A stretch of DNA of 64,000 bases from Companilactobacillus formosensis (GCF_005405305.1 NZ_BJDU01000005.1:124001-188000); one strand, 5' to 3'; positions 1 to 9,459 are shown, counted from the first letter of the stretch. Notes: generated by a model from the letters alone, not told the origin. Program-made: numbers and translations.

Positions 1-217
1 TCATTGCAAAGGCAGTTGTTTTGTATAAGTCAGCTAAGTTTTCCGGATCTTTTTTATCAAAAGAATCTTTGATAGCATTCATCCCACGATCCATATTTGT
101 TCCATGGTCACCATCGCCAATTGCTGTATCTAATTCGTTTAAGTTTGCTTTATTAGCTTGAACTTTTTCTACAAATAAATTAATCCATTTTTTTGCATCA
201 ATTAATTCTAATTTCAT
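1..217 (-). CDS. dhaL: Dihydroxyacetone kinase subunit DhaL, N-terminal part
   Basis: ADP-binding subunit of the PTS-dependent dihydroxyacetone kinase, which moves phosphate from DhaM onto dihydroxyacetone held by DhaK. Only the first 72 codons lie in the window; the rest runs off the left edge. The start MKLELIDAKKW follows GAGGAAG with good spacing. The DhaL nucleotide/Mg signature GDGDHGTNM is visible near residues 34-42. The gene begins 13 bases after the dhaK stop, so the two form an operon; dhaM would be expected beyond the edge. Confidence 0.93.
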   Translation of the reverse strand, partial: MKLELIDAKKWINLFVEKVQANKANLNELDTAIGDGDHGTNMDRGMNAIKDSFDKKDPENLADLYKTTAFAM

Positions 218-230
218 CGAATCTTCCTCT

Positions 231-1223
231 CTACCAAGCGATTGTTGTAACTGGTTCTTTTAAGAATTTGATCCATTCACTGTCTGCTTTCATGATGGTC
301 AAAGAAATTCCCTGCATATCGAGCGATGTAACTAAATTACCAACTTTACTAAACTCAACATCAATATCTTTATCAGCTAATTCTTTTAAAACGTCGTTAG
401 CAAAGATGTATTGTTCCATTAAAGGTGTTCCACCCATACCGTTAACTAAAATAGCAAAATTGCCTGATTTATCATCAAATTCTTTTAAAATCTTCTCAAT
501 CAATTCGTGTGCTAAATCTTTTGCAGGCTGAATCTTTTCGACAGCATAGCCGCGTTCATTGTGGATACCAATGCCATATTCAATTTCATCGTCACCTAAT
601 TCAAATCCAGGATGCCCTACAGCGGGCACAGTAGCCGCATGGAGAGCAATTCCAATCGTTTTAGTATTGTCGATAACCTTTTGACCTAAAGTTGCAACAT
701 CGTCTAAGGACATCCCAGAACGAGCTGCAGCTCCGACGATTTTTTCGACTAAAGCAGTACCGGCAACCCCACGTTTACCTTGAGTAAATTCACTATTTTC
801 TACTGAAATATCATCGTCAACAACTATTGTCTTGATTTTAATATCATCCGCTTCAGCCATTTCTTTAGCCATGTCAAAATTCATAACGTCACCGGAGTAA
901 TTCTTAACTACTAACAAAACGCCCAATCCTTGATCAACCGCCTTGATAGCCTCATAAATTTGGTCAGGAGTTGGTGAAGTAAAGACTTCTCCAGCCACAG
1001 CGGCACTGAGCATTCCATCGCCCACGTAACCAGCATGCAATGGTTCATGACCACTACCACCACCAGAAACGATACCGACTTGTTTGTTTTCAGTAAACTT
1101 CTTATCATTTCTAACTACAGCAGTCGTACCGTCGATTTGTCTTACTAAATCAGAATTGGTTTTAACTAAACCTGAAATCATTTCAGGAACAATATCCTCA
1201 ACATTATTAATAATCTTCTTCAT
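231..1223 (-). CDS. dhaK: Dihydroxyacetone kinase, substrate-binding subunit DhaK
   Basis: Binds dihydroxyacetone covalently for phosphorylation by DhaL-ADP, feeding dihydroxyacetone phosphate into glycolysis. The 330-residue length is normal for the family. The glycine-rich GGGSGHEP loop lies at residues 54-61. The GIGIHNERG segment places the substrate-binding histidine at about His221. A GGAGGAG ribosome site precedes the ATG. A cre-like site 12-25 bases upstream suggests catabolite control by CcpA. It is first gene of an operon with dhaL. Confidence 0.95.
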   Translation of the reverse strand: MKKIINNVEDIVPEMISGLVKTNSDLVRQIDGTTAVVRNDKKFTENKQVGIVSGGGSGHEPLHAGYVGDGMLSAAVAGEVFTSPTPDQIYEAIKAVDQGLGVLLVVKNYSGDVMNFDMAKEMAEADDIKIKTIVVDDDISVENSEFTQGKRGVAGTALVEKIVGAAARSGMSLDDVATLGQKVIDNTKTIGIALHAATVPAVGHPGFELGDDEIEYGIGIHNERGYAVEKIQPAKDLAHELIEKILKEFDDKSGNFAILVNGMGGTPLMEQYIFANDVLKELADKDIDVEFSKVGNLVTSLDMQGISLTIMKADSEWIKFLKEPVTTIAW

Positions 1224-1234
1224 ATTCTCCTCCT

Positions 1235-1248
1235 TGTTTACGCTTACA
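1235..1248 (-). promoter_or_regulatory. cre-like CcpA site before dhaK
   Basis: On the minus strand the 14-mer TGTAAGCGTAAACA matches the cre consensus TGWAANCGNTNWCA at 13 of 14 positions. It sits just upstream of the dhaK ribosome site, so CcpA bound here would block transcription. Match seen in sequence; function inferred. Confidence 0.6.
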
Positions 1249-1310
1249 AATTTTATTATACAGCTTTTTCATAACAAAAAAACTACCCTAGAAATTAGAG
1301 TAGTTTTTCA

Positions 1311-2672
1311 TTATGCCAAACTAGCTTTAGGCAAAATATTAATGATATAAAGTAAAATTACGAAAACAACGAACAATCCATACATGATAGGATTGATTTC
1401 TTTTCTCTTACCGGCAGCCAACATGGTAATTGGATAAACCAAGAAACCAAAGGCGATACCGTAGGAGATGTTATAAGTCAAAGGCATACCAACGATAGTT
1501 AGAAAGGCTGGCAAAGCAATTTCAAAGCGATCCCATCTAATTCCTTTCATCGATTGCGCCATCAATGTACCAACAATAATTAAAACCGGTGCCGTAACGT
1601 TTGTTGTTACAACCGATAATAATGGTGAGAAAAACATTGATAAAGCAAACATAACGCCGACTGTAATTGAAGTTAAACCAGTTCTACCACCAACAGCAAT
1701 ACCTGCTGAAGATTCAACATAAGCTGTTGGAGGAGTTGTACCAAAGACAGCTCCACTGACCATTGAAATCGAATCAGCCATCAAAGCATGACCAATTCTT
1801 GGCATTTTACCATCTTCGTCTTGCATAACGTCAACTTGCTCAGCTAAACCAATCAAAGTACCAGCAGTATCAAAAAAAGCTACTAATAAGAAGATTATTA
1901 CGACGGCCCATAATTGTGGATGTGTAATATCTGAAATGTGCATTACCCCAACACCAAAAGTTGGTTTTAAACTAGGAATTGCTGAAACAATATGTGATGG
2001 CATAGGAATTAATTTAGTAACTAAGCCCACAATAGTCGTAAAGACCATCCCGATAAAAATAGCTCCAGGAATTTTACGAGCCATCAAGATTGCTGTTACT
2101 AACAATCCAACAATCGTCAACCAAGTAGTTGGAACGGCAAATGATCCAATTGCTACTAATGAGGACTTACTAGCCGTGATCAATCCCCCACCTTGCAGAC
2201 CGACAAAGGCAATGAAGATACCTAACCCGGCGGCCACCGCCAACTTCAGGTCCTTGGGAATAGCATTAATAACTACTTCACGAATTTTCATTAATGAAAG
2301 AATTAAGAAAATCAAACTAGCTACAAAGACTCCAGCCATGGCAGTTTGCCAAGGAATTCCCATCGCTATAACGACAGAATAACTGAAAAAGGCATTGTCG
2401 CCTAAACCTGGTGCAATCGCAATTGGGTAGTTAGCTAAAATTCCCATCAAAATTGAACCAACGACGGCAGTTAATGCTGTAGCAGTAAATAAAGATCCTT
2501 TGTTCATCCCCGAGTCTCCCAAAACTTGTGGATTAACAAATAAAATATAAGCCATGGATACAAACGTTGTTAAACCAGCTAAAATCTCACGTCTAACATT
2601 TGTTTTGGCTTCTTCGAGATGGAATAAACGTTCCATAAAACTTAAATTCCGTCCATCTTGTAATGAATTCAC
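1311..2672 (-). CDS. pbuG: Purine (hypoxanthine/guanine) permease, NCS2/AzgA family
   Basis: Multi-pass proton symporter for purine bases in the cytoplasmic membrane. The 453 residues match AzgA/PbuG-type transporters, with the early block VSMAYILFVNPQVL and the APGLGDNAFF segment typical of the family. The start is GTG at 2672, preceded by AAGGGG at suitable distance. The leader carries PurR boxes, so expression probably follows purine need. Exact substrate (adenine, guanine, hypoxanthine) cannot be told, and PbuG versus PbuO type is not resolved. Confidence 0.85.
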   Translation of the reverse strand: MNSLQDGRNLSFMERLFHLEEAKTNVRREILAGLTTFVSMAYILFVNPQVLGDSGMNKGSLFTATALTAVVGSILMGILANYPIAIAPGLGDNAFFSYSVVIAMGIPWQTAMAGVFVASLIFLILSLMKIREVVINAIPKDLKLAVAAGLGIFIAFVGLQGGGLITASKSSLVAIGSFAVPTTWLTIVGLLVTAILMARKIPGAIFIGMVFTTIVGLVTKLIPMPSHIVSAIPSLKPTFGVGVMHISDITHPQLWAVVIIFLLVAFFDTAGTLIGLAEQVDVMQDEDGKMPRIGHALMADSISMVSGAVFGTTPPTAYVESSAGIAVGGRTGLTSITVGVMFALSMFFSPLLSVVTTNVTAPVLIIVGTLMAQSMKGIRWDRFEIALPAFLTIVGMPLTYNISYGIAFGFLVYPITMLAAGKRKEINPIMYGLFVVFVILLYIINILPKASLA

Positions 2673-2729
2673 AATAAACGCCCCTTAGAAAATATAAAAA
2701 CTTTTTTTCGAACTTTTCTAGTATTGCAG

Positions 2730-2870
2730 ATTATTCGGGTTTTTACAAGTAAATTAGAAACATTTTATTATTTTTTATTTATATTGTTCGGATTTTACTA
2801 TTATTTTATTAATATATTTTGTTTTTTAAGTGATTTTATAGTTACGTGTAACGCTATTGTTCGGATTTTA
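2730..2870 (-). promoter_or_regulatory. Upstream region with PurR boxes for the purine permease
   Basis: Two identical 15-base copies of TAAAATCCGAACAAT (minus strand) lie at 2783-2797 and 2856-2870. They fit the PurR box AWWWCCGAACWWT of lactic acid bacteria. A weaker third copy with CCCGAAT lies at about 2731-2745. All point the same way, 73 bases apart for the strict pair. They sit between the permease start and the convergent clpL terminator, so the permease is the only sensible target. I saw no purine riboswitch. Confidence 0.65.
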
Positions 2871-2883
2871 CTTAATTTTTCAC

Positions 2884-2927
2884 AAAAAAAGAAGACTCAA
2901 ACAAGAAACGTTCAAGTCTTCTTTTTT
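2884..2927 (-). terminator. Terminator of clpL
   Basis: Hairpin with GAAGACT/AGTCTTC arms and a run of seven T on the minus strand, beginning nine bases after the clpL stop. Confidence 0.75.
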
Positions 2928-2935
2928 CAGAAATA

Positions 2936-5032
2936 TTAGTTTGTAACAGCTGATTTTTCTGAAATTTTAATAGTTCCATCAACTAAATCAGCTTTTAAGT
3001 TTTTAACGTCCAAATGATCGAGATAGAATTCAGCTACTTTATCTCTAATTTGTTGCTCAATAACACGACGTAATGGTCTTGCTCCCATGGCTTCGTCATA
3101 TCCTTCATCGATCAACCATTCTTTAGCTTCTGGTGTGACTTCCAAAGTGATTTGTTTCTTAGCCAAGTTAGTATTGACATCATTTAACATCAAGTTAACG
3201 ATTTGATTCAAGTCCTTCTTTGATAGATGGGTAAACTCAACGATGCCATTGAATCTATTCAAAAATTCTGGTTTGAAGTAAGGAGCTAATTTATCCATCA
3301 ACTTCTCGTCTTCAGTTGCTTTATTACCAAATCCAGCATTAGATGTAGCAATAATGATCGTATTCTTGAAATCAACAACATTTCCTTGTCCATCAGTCAA
3401 ACGACCGTCATCCATAACTTGCAATAACAAGGTCAATACTTGAGGGTTAGCCTTTTCAATTTCATCTAACAAAACGATGGAATATGGATTACGACGAACC
3501 TTTTCAGTTAAAGTATTGCCATTATCTTCATAGCCAACGTAACCAGCTGACGTACCAATCAATTTGGATACCGCTGTTAAGTCTGAATATTCACTCATAT
3601 CCAAACGAACGATAGCATCCTTGCTACCAAACATATCTTTGGCTAATTGTTTGACTAATTCCGTCTTACCAACACCAGTAGGTCCAACGAACAAGAAACT
3701 ACCGATTGGACGATTGCCGTCATCAAAACCAGCCCGGTTACGACGAATAGCTCTGACTACCATGTCAACAGCTTCGTTTTGACCGATAACCTTGCTCTTT
3801 AAACGTTTGCCCATATCTTTGAGACGTTCAATATCGCTGGCACCCATTTGTGATACGGGTACACCAGTCAATCTTTGAACGGATTCAGCAATATCGTTAA
3901 CGGTTGCTACTGGTTCATCGGTTTGCTCGTCACCTTTATCTAGTTTTGCTTGTAGTTCTTCAATGTGTTTCTTCAAACTAGCAGCTTTTTCATAATCTTC
4001 TTTTTTAGCAGCAGCTTCTTTATCAGCTTCAGCTTGTTTGAGATCTTTTTCCAAGCTTACTTTGTCAGTTACAGGATTTTTGGCTGCCAAGTGAGCTGCC
4101 GTCATATCGATCAGGTCAATTGCCTTATCTGGTAATGATCTCTGAGGAATGTATTGAACTGAATAATCGACTGCGGCTTTCAATACATTGTCAGGTAGTT
4201 TTACATGATGATGATCTTCGTATGATTTACGTAAACCTTTCAAAATAGCCACCGTAGCATCTTTACTTGGTTCATTGATTGTTACATCGTTGAATCTTCT
4301 TGCCAAAGCAGCATCCTTCATGATCGTATTACGATATTCATCTTGCGTTGTAGCACCAATAATAGAAATCTCGCCACGACTCAAAGCTGGTTTGATAATG
4401 TCAGCTAAACCTTTGCTACCAGAATCGGAGCCACTTGATCCAGCACCAATGATTTGATGAATTTCATCGAAGAATAAGACGACATTGCCAGCCTTTTTAA
4501 CTTCTTGCAAAAGTTTTTGAATGTTTTCCTCAAATGATCCACGGTATTGAGTCCCTGCTTCAAGAGATGAAACATCAATTGAAATAATTTGTTTGTCTTT
4601 GATAGCTTCAGGTACGTCACCTTTGACGATGGCTTGTGCTAAACCCTCAACTACTGCAGTCTTACCAACACCAGCATCACCAACGAGAATTGGATTATTC
4701 TTCGTTCTCCGACTTAAAACTTCAGCTGTTTCTTGAATCTCTTTGTCACGGCCAATAACTGGATCCAAAAGTCCATCTTTAGCCTCTTGGGTCAAATTAC
4801 GACCTAACTTCTCTAACATCGTGCCATTTTTTGTTTGTTTATTATCGCTGATAGGGATATTTTCCCCAGCAGTTCTTGCTTCTTGATATTTTGCTAATTC
4901 TTCAGGAGTCAACTCTTGGCCATTCACATAATACTTAGCTTGTGAATTACCGTTTTGTTGACTCATTAATCTTCTAAATATTTCGTCCATATTGTCGTTA
5001 AATGGATCTCCATCCCAAAATGATCTTGCCAT
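2936..5032 (-). CDS. clpL: ATP-dependent chaperone ClpL (Clp/Hsp100 ATPase)
   Basis: Hsp100 disaggregase linked to heat and acid tolerance in lactobacilli and streptococci. The 698 residues carry two AAA+ modules: Walker A GDAGVGKT at about 118-125 with Walker B FFDEIH at 187-192, a short charged coiled-coil middle region at about 325-370, and a second Walker A GPTGVGKT at 450-457. The N-terminus has the short ClpL-type segment ([12 protein letters not shown]) instead of a Clp N-domain or zinc finger, which separates it from ClpC and ClpE. A GAGGAGGC ribosome site precedes it. It lies 12 bases behind a small XRE gene, and I saw no CtsR box nearby. Confidence 0.9.
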   Translation of the reverse strand: MARSFWDGDPFNDNMDEIFRRLMSQQNGNSQAKYYVNGQELTPEELAKYQEARTAGENIPISDNKQTKNGTMLEKLGRNLTQEAKDGLLDPVIGRDKEIQETAEVLSRRTKNNPILVGDAGVGKTAVVEGLAQAIVKGDVPEAIKDKQIISIDVSSLEAGTQYRGSFEENIQKLLQEVKKAGNVVLFFDEIHQIIGAGSSGSDSGSKGLADIIKPALSRGEISIIGATTQDEYRNTIMKDAALARRFNDVTINEPSKDATVAILKGLRKSYEDHHHVKLPDNVLKAAVDYSVQYIPQRSLPDKAIDLIDMTAAHLAAKNPVTDKVSLEKDLKQAEADKEAAAKKEDYEKAASLKKHIEELQAKLDKGDEQTDEPVATVNDIAESVQRLTGVPVSQMGASDIERLKDMGKRLKSKVIGQNEAVDMVVRAIRRNRAGFDDGNRPIGSFLFVGPTGVGKTELVKQLAKDMFGSKDAIVRLDMSEYSDLTAVSKLIGTSAGYVGYEDNGNTLTEKVRRNPYSIVLLDEIEKANPQVLTLLLQVMDDGRLTDGQGNVVDFKNTIIIATSNAGFGNKATEDEKLMDKLAPYFKPEFLNRFNGIVEFTHLSKKDLNQIVNLMLNDVNTNLAKKQITLEVTPEAKEWLIDEGYDEAMGARPLRRVIEQQIRDKVAEFYLDHLDVKNLKADLVDGTIKISEKSAVTN

Positions 5033-5044
5033 ATAAAAGCCTCC

Positions 5045-5266
5045 TCACTTCAAGTAATGCAATTCCAATTCACGCAGAACTTTCCACATTGCTGTATCCT
5101 GCGCCTTGGCAATTGCCTCTATATCGCGCAAATTGATAGATGTGGCGGAAGATTGTTTTTTGTTGAAAGATTTATGAAGCGTCGTATAACCATACCCGCT
5201 CTTTTTTGCTATTACATAAATTGTTAATCCGTTGTCTTCTAAGTATGATTTGATATCTATTCTCAT
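5045..5266 (-). CDS. Small XRE-like helix-turn-helix regulator upstream of clpL
   Basis: A 73-residue protein starting MRIDIKSYLEDNG, chosen because TTGGAGAAAG lies just upstream. An in-frame extension of 17 residues would run into the operator. It looks like a single compact helix-turn-helix domain (YVIAKKSGYGYTTLHKSF as the likely HTH). The promoter (TTGTGT, 16 bases, TATACT) overlaps three CACAAATGTG-type sites, which suggests autoregulation. Being 12 bases ahead of clpL, it probably also controls the chaperone. No named family could be assigned. Confidence 0.75.
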   Translation of the reverse strand: MRIDIKSYLEDNGLTIYVIAKKSGYGYTTLHKSFNKKQSSATSINLRDIEAIAKAQDTAMWKVLRELELHYLK

Positions 5267-5296
5267 CTTTCTCCAACCTCCACACTTATAGTATAG

Positions 5297-5338
5297 CACA
5301 TTTGTGATATAACACAAATGTGAAGTATCACAAATGTG
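5297..5338 (-). promoter_or_regulatory. Triple 10-base operator before the XRE-clpL operon
   Basis: Three exact 10-mers occur at 5297-5306 (CACATTTGTG), 5313-5322 and 5329-5338 (both CACAAATGTG). The first is the inverse of the other two. Their starts are spaced exactly 16 bases apart with 6-base spacers. They overlap the -35/-10 region on the minus strand and lie about 75 bases ahead of the divergent lipase-like gene, so they may serve both directions. Confidence 0.7.
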
Positions 5339-5413
5339 ACATATTTTTAAAATGATTCTTGATTCCTAATTTATCAACATTTTGTTAAACTAAAACTATT
5401 AAGAGGTGATTTA

Positions 5414-7132
5414 ATGAGGGCCTTACTAAGTACTTTAAACAGATTAAATCATGTTTATGACCAACTCGATTTACTCAATTTTCGAGCTCACAAGAATCTT
5501 CCTTTGACTTTCAACAAGGAAGATAGTAAGAAGTTACTACCCCAAAACAAACGTCTTTATTTCAGTTATTCGTATCTAAATAAGGAAAAATCTCGTTTAA
5601 CGAATGTATTATTGAACCAAGTTGTTGACTTACGTTTACCAATTTTTATCAGAAATAAAACTATCCATCCCCAGATGATCGATAAAGTCTTAAAACTGCA
5701 AAACATCAATCAAGCTCCTAGCAAGCAACGTTTCAAACTACCTTCTAGAAATCGTAAAATCAACAAATTAAAACAGTTGATTACAATGATTGAAAACGAA
5801 AATTTGAATCTTTGCCGTGGATATCTCAATCAAATTTATATCATTTTGCTGATTCATCATGCCTTGCCTTTAGAGCTAAGAGATCAACGTTATCAAGCTG
5901 GTGAATTACTTCAAGATAGTGATTTTCGGACCAAGCTTTTACAATACGACTATGATCGTTATTTGTATGAAGAATTTGAACCGGAAAATTACTTACGACT
6001 ATTGATTTACAATCGTGTCCATCGGATGCCAGATTACGTTAAATCTTTTGAAGCTCGCAAAGTTTTGCCTGAAGCTGCTGAATGTGGATTTTCTGCCACG
6101 GCTTTTCAAATTGCTATCGATGGTGTCAAAGAACTGTACATTGCCTTTCGTGGTACCGAAGGTGGCGATGACAATACTATCAAATCTCGCAGTAAACGTT
6201 TTGAAGCCTCAATCTTAGAAACTTATAAAGATTGGGATTACAACGTCAACGCTATTTTGATTGGTAGCGATAAAAATCTCAGCCAACTGAAAATGGCTCG
6301 GCAATTCGTACAATACGTTAAATTACACAGTCTTTCTGACACTTTGATCTATGGCTTAGGACATTCTTTAGGTGGTCATTTTGTCCAAACTTTGCAACTA
6401 ATGGACAATCCTTTTGATGCCGGTTTTACACTGAACTCTGCTCCAGTTAATTTAAAATTGATCCAACATTTAAAGCCTGAATTATTTACTCCAGAAATCT
6501 GGGAAAAATTATTTGATTTAACTAATGATACGGAAAATGTGAAGTACATTACGACTGACTTAAAAAATCAAATCAATCGTCTATTACCAAGTGATTATTC
6601 GGAAATTATCAACCAAAGTTTTGAACAGGATATGACCCAAGTTTTCTACGAATTGCCTTTTACTATTTGGATCGGACAAAAATGGGAATATAACTTAAGT
6701 AATTGGAAATATCCTTTTAAAAATCATCCCCGAGCCTTTTTGAGCAGTGGTGAAATTCACGCCTATCAAAGATTCTTTGAACAATTATTCGCTTACCTAA
6801 CGATTTCTAATAATAGTGCTCAGGTCGTCAAAAATAGTATGAGTTTTATTAGACATCGAACACGAATATTACATAATACGATCAATGACCCTAAAACTGC
6901 TAAATACTTTTTTGACTATGCTAATTATTTGTACCAGTCTGGCGTCTTTAAAGATCGTCCACAAAAAATCAGTCAAACTTTCATTGAAGAAAATAATTCT
7001 GTTCTTCGTGGTTCGTTACGCGAGTGGCCTTTTTTGAAGAGTATAAATACTGATATGTTAGGCTTGGCAACCTATTTCCACGTTATAGATGGTGCAAAAC
7101 ATTTCCTCAATCGCAAGCCTACAAAATTATAA
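5414..7132 (+). CDS. Lipase-like alpha/beta hydrolase (class 3/DUF2974 type)
   Basis: Predicted cytoplasmic serine hydrolase of 572 residues; no signal peptide is visible. The nucleophile elbow GHSLGG at 316-321 places the catalytic serine at about Ser318. The upstream AFRGTEGGD block at about 244-252 resembles the oxyanion region of class 3 lipases and Mbeg1-like proteins. The N-terminal 200 residues are basic, helix-rich and unassigned. The start follows AAGAGGTG. It is transcribed away from the XRE-clpL operon. The substrate is unknown; a lipid or ester is only inferred from the fold. Confidence 0.7.
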   Translation: MRALLSTLNRLNHVYDQLDLLNFRAHKNLPLTFNKEDSKKLLPQNKRLYFSYSYLNKEKSRLTNVLLNQVVDLRLPIFIRNKTIHPQMIDKVLKLQNINQAPSKQRFKLPSRNRKINKLKQLITMIENENLNLCRGYLNQIYIILLIHHALPLELRDQRYQAGELLQDSDFRTKLLQYDYDRYLYEEFEPENYLRLLIYNRVHRMPDYVKSFEARKVLPEAAECGFSATAFQIAIDGVKELYIAFRGTEGGDDNTIKSRSKRFEASILETYKDWDYNVNAILIGSDKNLSQLKMARQFVQYVKLHSLSDTLIYGLGHSLGGHFVQTLQLMDNPFDAGFTLNSAPVNLKLIQHLKPELFTPEIWEKLFDLTNDTENVKYITTDLKNQINRLLPSDYSEIINQSFEQDMTQVFYELPFTIWIGQKWEYNLSNWKYPFKNHPRAFLSSGEIHAYQRFFEQLFAYLTISNNSAQVVKNSMSFIRHRTRILHNTINDPKTAKYFFDYANYLYQSGVFKDRPQKISQTFIEENNSVLRGSLREWPFLKSINTDMLGLATYFHVIDGAKHFLNRKPTKL

Positions 7133-7158
7133 AAATTATAACTTTATTAAAATAAACC

Positions 7159-7447
7159 TTGAAATTTTAATTCTATGTGCCTATAATACGAACCAACAAA
7201 ACGTTGAAGAAAAAAGTAGAAATCTCAAAAACGCTTAGTGAGTCATGTTGAGTGAAAAATGACCGTCATGAGAATTTTGAAAATCATTTCTGAGTTCGGT
7301 GCCGATATGTAGGTTACCGTGGCTGCCACCATTATCAGGCTAGCGGATTATTTGTCCGTTAAATGAGTGAGTATTTTTGTAATACCCATAAAAGGTGGTA
7401 CCGTTCTATTTGAGCCCTTTTCCTTAGCTGGAAGAGGGCTCTTTTTG
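7159..7447 (+). promoter_or_regulatory. Promoter and T-box riboswitch leader of brnQ
   Basis: A strong promoter (TTGAAA at 7159-7164, 17-base spacer, TATAAT at 7182-7187) starts a leader of about 250 bases. An AGTAGAAA segment typical of T-box stem I lies near 7217. The T-box motif AAGGTGGTACCG is at 7392-7403. It is followed by a terminator hairpin GAGCCCT...AGGGCTC at 7412-7441 with five T. Uncharged tRNA would favour antitermination. By context the tRNA is for a branched-chain amino acid; I could not fix the specifier codon. Confidence 0.9.
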
Positions 7448-7486
7448 TTCCTAACGTTTTTAAAATTTCAAAAGGGGTGGTTAAAA

Positions 7487-7597
7487 ATGGATTCTGATAT
7501 TAGTGGCATTAAGAGCCCATCACAGATTAGAAACAACATTTTTAGGAGGAAGTTTTATGAAAGACGATTACGATTTATCAGGAGAAAAAAGCAGTAA
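7487..7597 (+). CDS. Possible leader peptide overlapping the brnQ start
   Basis: A 36-codon frame starting MDSDISGIKSPSQ with a good ribosome site (AAAGGGGTGG, six bases before ATG). It lies after the T-box terminator and runs over the brnQ ribosome site and first 14 codons in another frame. It holds five isoleucine codons and a very basic C-terminus. It could couple brnQ translation to ribosome passage, or it could be chance. No homolog is recognised. Confidence 0.35.
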   Translation: MDSDISGIKSPSQIRNNIFRRKFYERRLRFIRRKKQ

Positions 7598-8954
7598 GAG
7601 AAAGGTTCTACACCTACTAGTAGTATCATCATTAATTTTTGGGATGTTCTTTGGTTCTGGGAACTTGATTTTTCCAGTTCACCTAGGACAATTAGCCGGT
7701 AACAATTGGCTGTCAGCCGCATTTGGCTTTGCAATTTCTGGTTCACTCTTTCCGTTACTAGCAATTTTGGCTGTTGTCGTTACTAAGAGTGACGGCTTAT
7801 ATGATTTGGCCCGTCCAGTTGGCAAATTTTATGCTGCAATGTTTTTAGTTTTGGTTCATTTGACCATCGGACCTTTCTTCGGTACTCCACGTACTGCCGC
7901 TACCGCTTTTGAAATGGGACTTAAACCATTCTTACCAGCAAAATTTGACACCGTCGGGATGTTAGTTTTCACCGCTTTATTTTTTGGTTTAGCCTATGTT
8001 TTAACTGTTCATCAAAACAGATTATTGAAATACGTTGGAAAATATTTGAATACTATCTTCTTGGTATTATTAGCTGTTATCTTTGTAGTTGCTTTCTTGA
8101 ACCCTATGGGTGGCTTGAATCATATGCCAACCCAAGCTTATCAAACTAGCGCTACTGTCAGTGGTTTACTTGAAGGTTACAACACGATCGATGCCGTTGC
8201 CCTTCTAGCTTTGAGTGTTACTTTCGTTCATGCCGTTAAAGGTCTTGGCTACAAAGATAGAGAACTAACTGGTTTAACTGCTAAAGCTGGTTCTTTGAGT
8301 ATCGCCTTAGAAGTTTTAGTTTACTTTGGATTAGTTCTCTTAGGTTCATTTAGTTTGAGTAGATTAAACCTTTCTGACAATGGTGGTACTGCTCTTTCAC
8401 AAATCGTTAATTACTACTTCGGTAATTTTGGAGCCGCCTTCTTAGGTGTTCTAGTTACCTTAGGTGTTTTCACTACCGCTATGGGACTTGTGGCATCATT
8501 CTCACAAGATTTCCACAAATTATTCCCTAAAGTAAGCTACTTAGCTTGGTTACGTGTCACAACGGTGATGTCATTTATTGTTGCTAACGCTGGACTAGAT
8601 AACATCATCGCTTGGTCACTACCAGTGTTAATGTTACTTTACCCACTATCATTAGCTTTGATCCTCGTTTCTTTGACAGTTCACTCAAAACCATACGCTG
8701 GGGTCGTTTACAAGATGACCATCGCCTTTACTGTTTTACCTGCCGTCTTTGATATGTTAAATGCTTCACCAGAGGCTGTCACAAATTTAACTTTCGTCAA
8801 AGCTGCATTAAACTTCTATCATCAATACGTTCCATTCGCTAGTTTAGGTTTAGGCTGGGTTACATTGACTCTAGCTGGATTTGTTCTAGGACTAGTCTTT
8901 GGTAAATTAGGCGTCTTTGCTAGTGCAACAAATTCAGTTGAAAGTAGAAACTAA
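7557..8954 (+). CDS. brnQ: Branched-chain amino acid:cation symporter BrnQ
   Basis: Membrane carrier importing leucine, isoleucine and valine with a cation. The protein has 465 residues and about 12 hydrophobic segments. The family opening FGMFFGSGNLIFPVHLG and the motif FFGTPRTAATAFEMG are clear. The start MKDDYDLSG was chosen because AGGAGGAAG sits eight bases before it; an upstream in-frame start at 7503 lacks such a site. It is controlled by the T-box leader, so it is expressed when the matching tRNA is uncharged. A GNAT gene follows after one base. Confidence 0.93.
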   Translation: MKDDYDLSGEKSSKRKVLHLLVVSSLIFGMFFGSGNLIFPVHLGQLAGNNWLSAAFGFAISGSLFPLLAILAVVVTKSDGLYDLARPVGKFYAAMFLVLVHLTIGPFFGTPRTAATAFEMGLKPFLPAKFDTVGMLVFTALFFGLAYVLTVHQNRLLKYVGKYLNTIFLVLLAVIFVVAFLNPMGGLNHMPTQAYQTSATVSGLLEGYNTIDAVALLALSVTFVHAVKGLGYKDRELTGLTAKAGSLSIALEVLVYFGLVLLGSFSLSRLNLSDNGGTALSQIVNYYFGNFGAAFLGVLVTLGVFTTAMGLVASFSQDFHKLFPKVSYLAWLRVTTVMSFIVANAGLDNIIAWSLPVLMLLYPLSLALILVSLTVHSKPYAGVVYKMTIAFTVLPAVFDMLNASPEAVTNLTFVKAALNFYHQYVPFASLGLGWVTLTLAGFVLGLVFGKLGVFASATNSVESRN

Positions 8955-8955
8955 G

Positions 8956-9459
8956 ATGATTGAAGTTGCATCCACTACTAAAGATTTCAATTTTCAAACA
9001 ATTCGTGAACTGTATTATAAAACCTGGCAATATGCTTATGTTGGGATCGTTCCACAAGCCTTGTTAGATAATTTAAAAATTGATATTTGGCATCCAGAGA
9101 CGAGATGGAACAATACTTTAGTAGCCTTAGACGGCGAAAAAGTAGTCGGGGTTTGTTCATTTGGTCCTGCTAGACGTAAGAAATATCAAGGATTTGGGGA
9201 AATCTATACGCTTTACGTCCTGCCAGAATATCAACATCAAGGTATCGGTCAAAAATTATTCGCCGCTGCCTTAGAAAACTTAACTAAAAAGTTTAATAAC
9301 TTCTATTTGATTGTCTTGAAGAAAAACTTAATTGCTCAAGCATTTTTTGAAATGTTTGGCTTTGAAGAAACATTAGATCAAATTGCTGATCAAACAGAAT
9401 ATGGTCTCGTTCACGAAATTGTCTTTACAATGAACGACAAAAAAAGCACCCTCGATTGA
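8956..9459 (+). CDS. GNAT-family N-acetyltransferase
   Basis: Predicted acetyl-CoA-dependent acetyltransferase of 167 residues. The acetyl-CoA site is seen in YVLPEYQHQGIGQKLF (Q/RxxGxG/A type), followed by the typical AQAFFEMFGFEE C-terminal block. The ATG lies one base after the brnQ stop, so translation is probably coupled; an earlier in-frame start would overlap brnQ by 38 bases. Co-transcription with brnQ puts it under T-box control. Substrate unknown. The last codons lie inside the terminator hairpin. Confidence 0.85.
   Translation: MIEVASTTKDFNFQTIRELYYKTWQYAYVGIVPQALLDNLKIDIWHPETRWNNTLVALDGEKVVGVCSFGPARRKKYQGFGEIYTLYVLPEYQHQGIGQKLFAAALENLTKKFNNFYLIVLKKNLIAQAFFEMFGFEETLDQIADQTEYGLVHEIVFTMNDKKSTLD

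Noticed and set aside
2724-2939. 71-codon plus-strand frame upstream of the purine permease
   Set aside because: Phe/Ile-rich translation of AT-rich regulatory DNA that also covers the PurR boxes and the clpL terminator; no ribosome site.
5033-5413. CtsR or CIRCE element for clpL
   Set aside because: I looked for GGTCAAA-type repeats and the CIRCE inverted repeat near clpL and the XRE gene and found neither.
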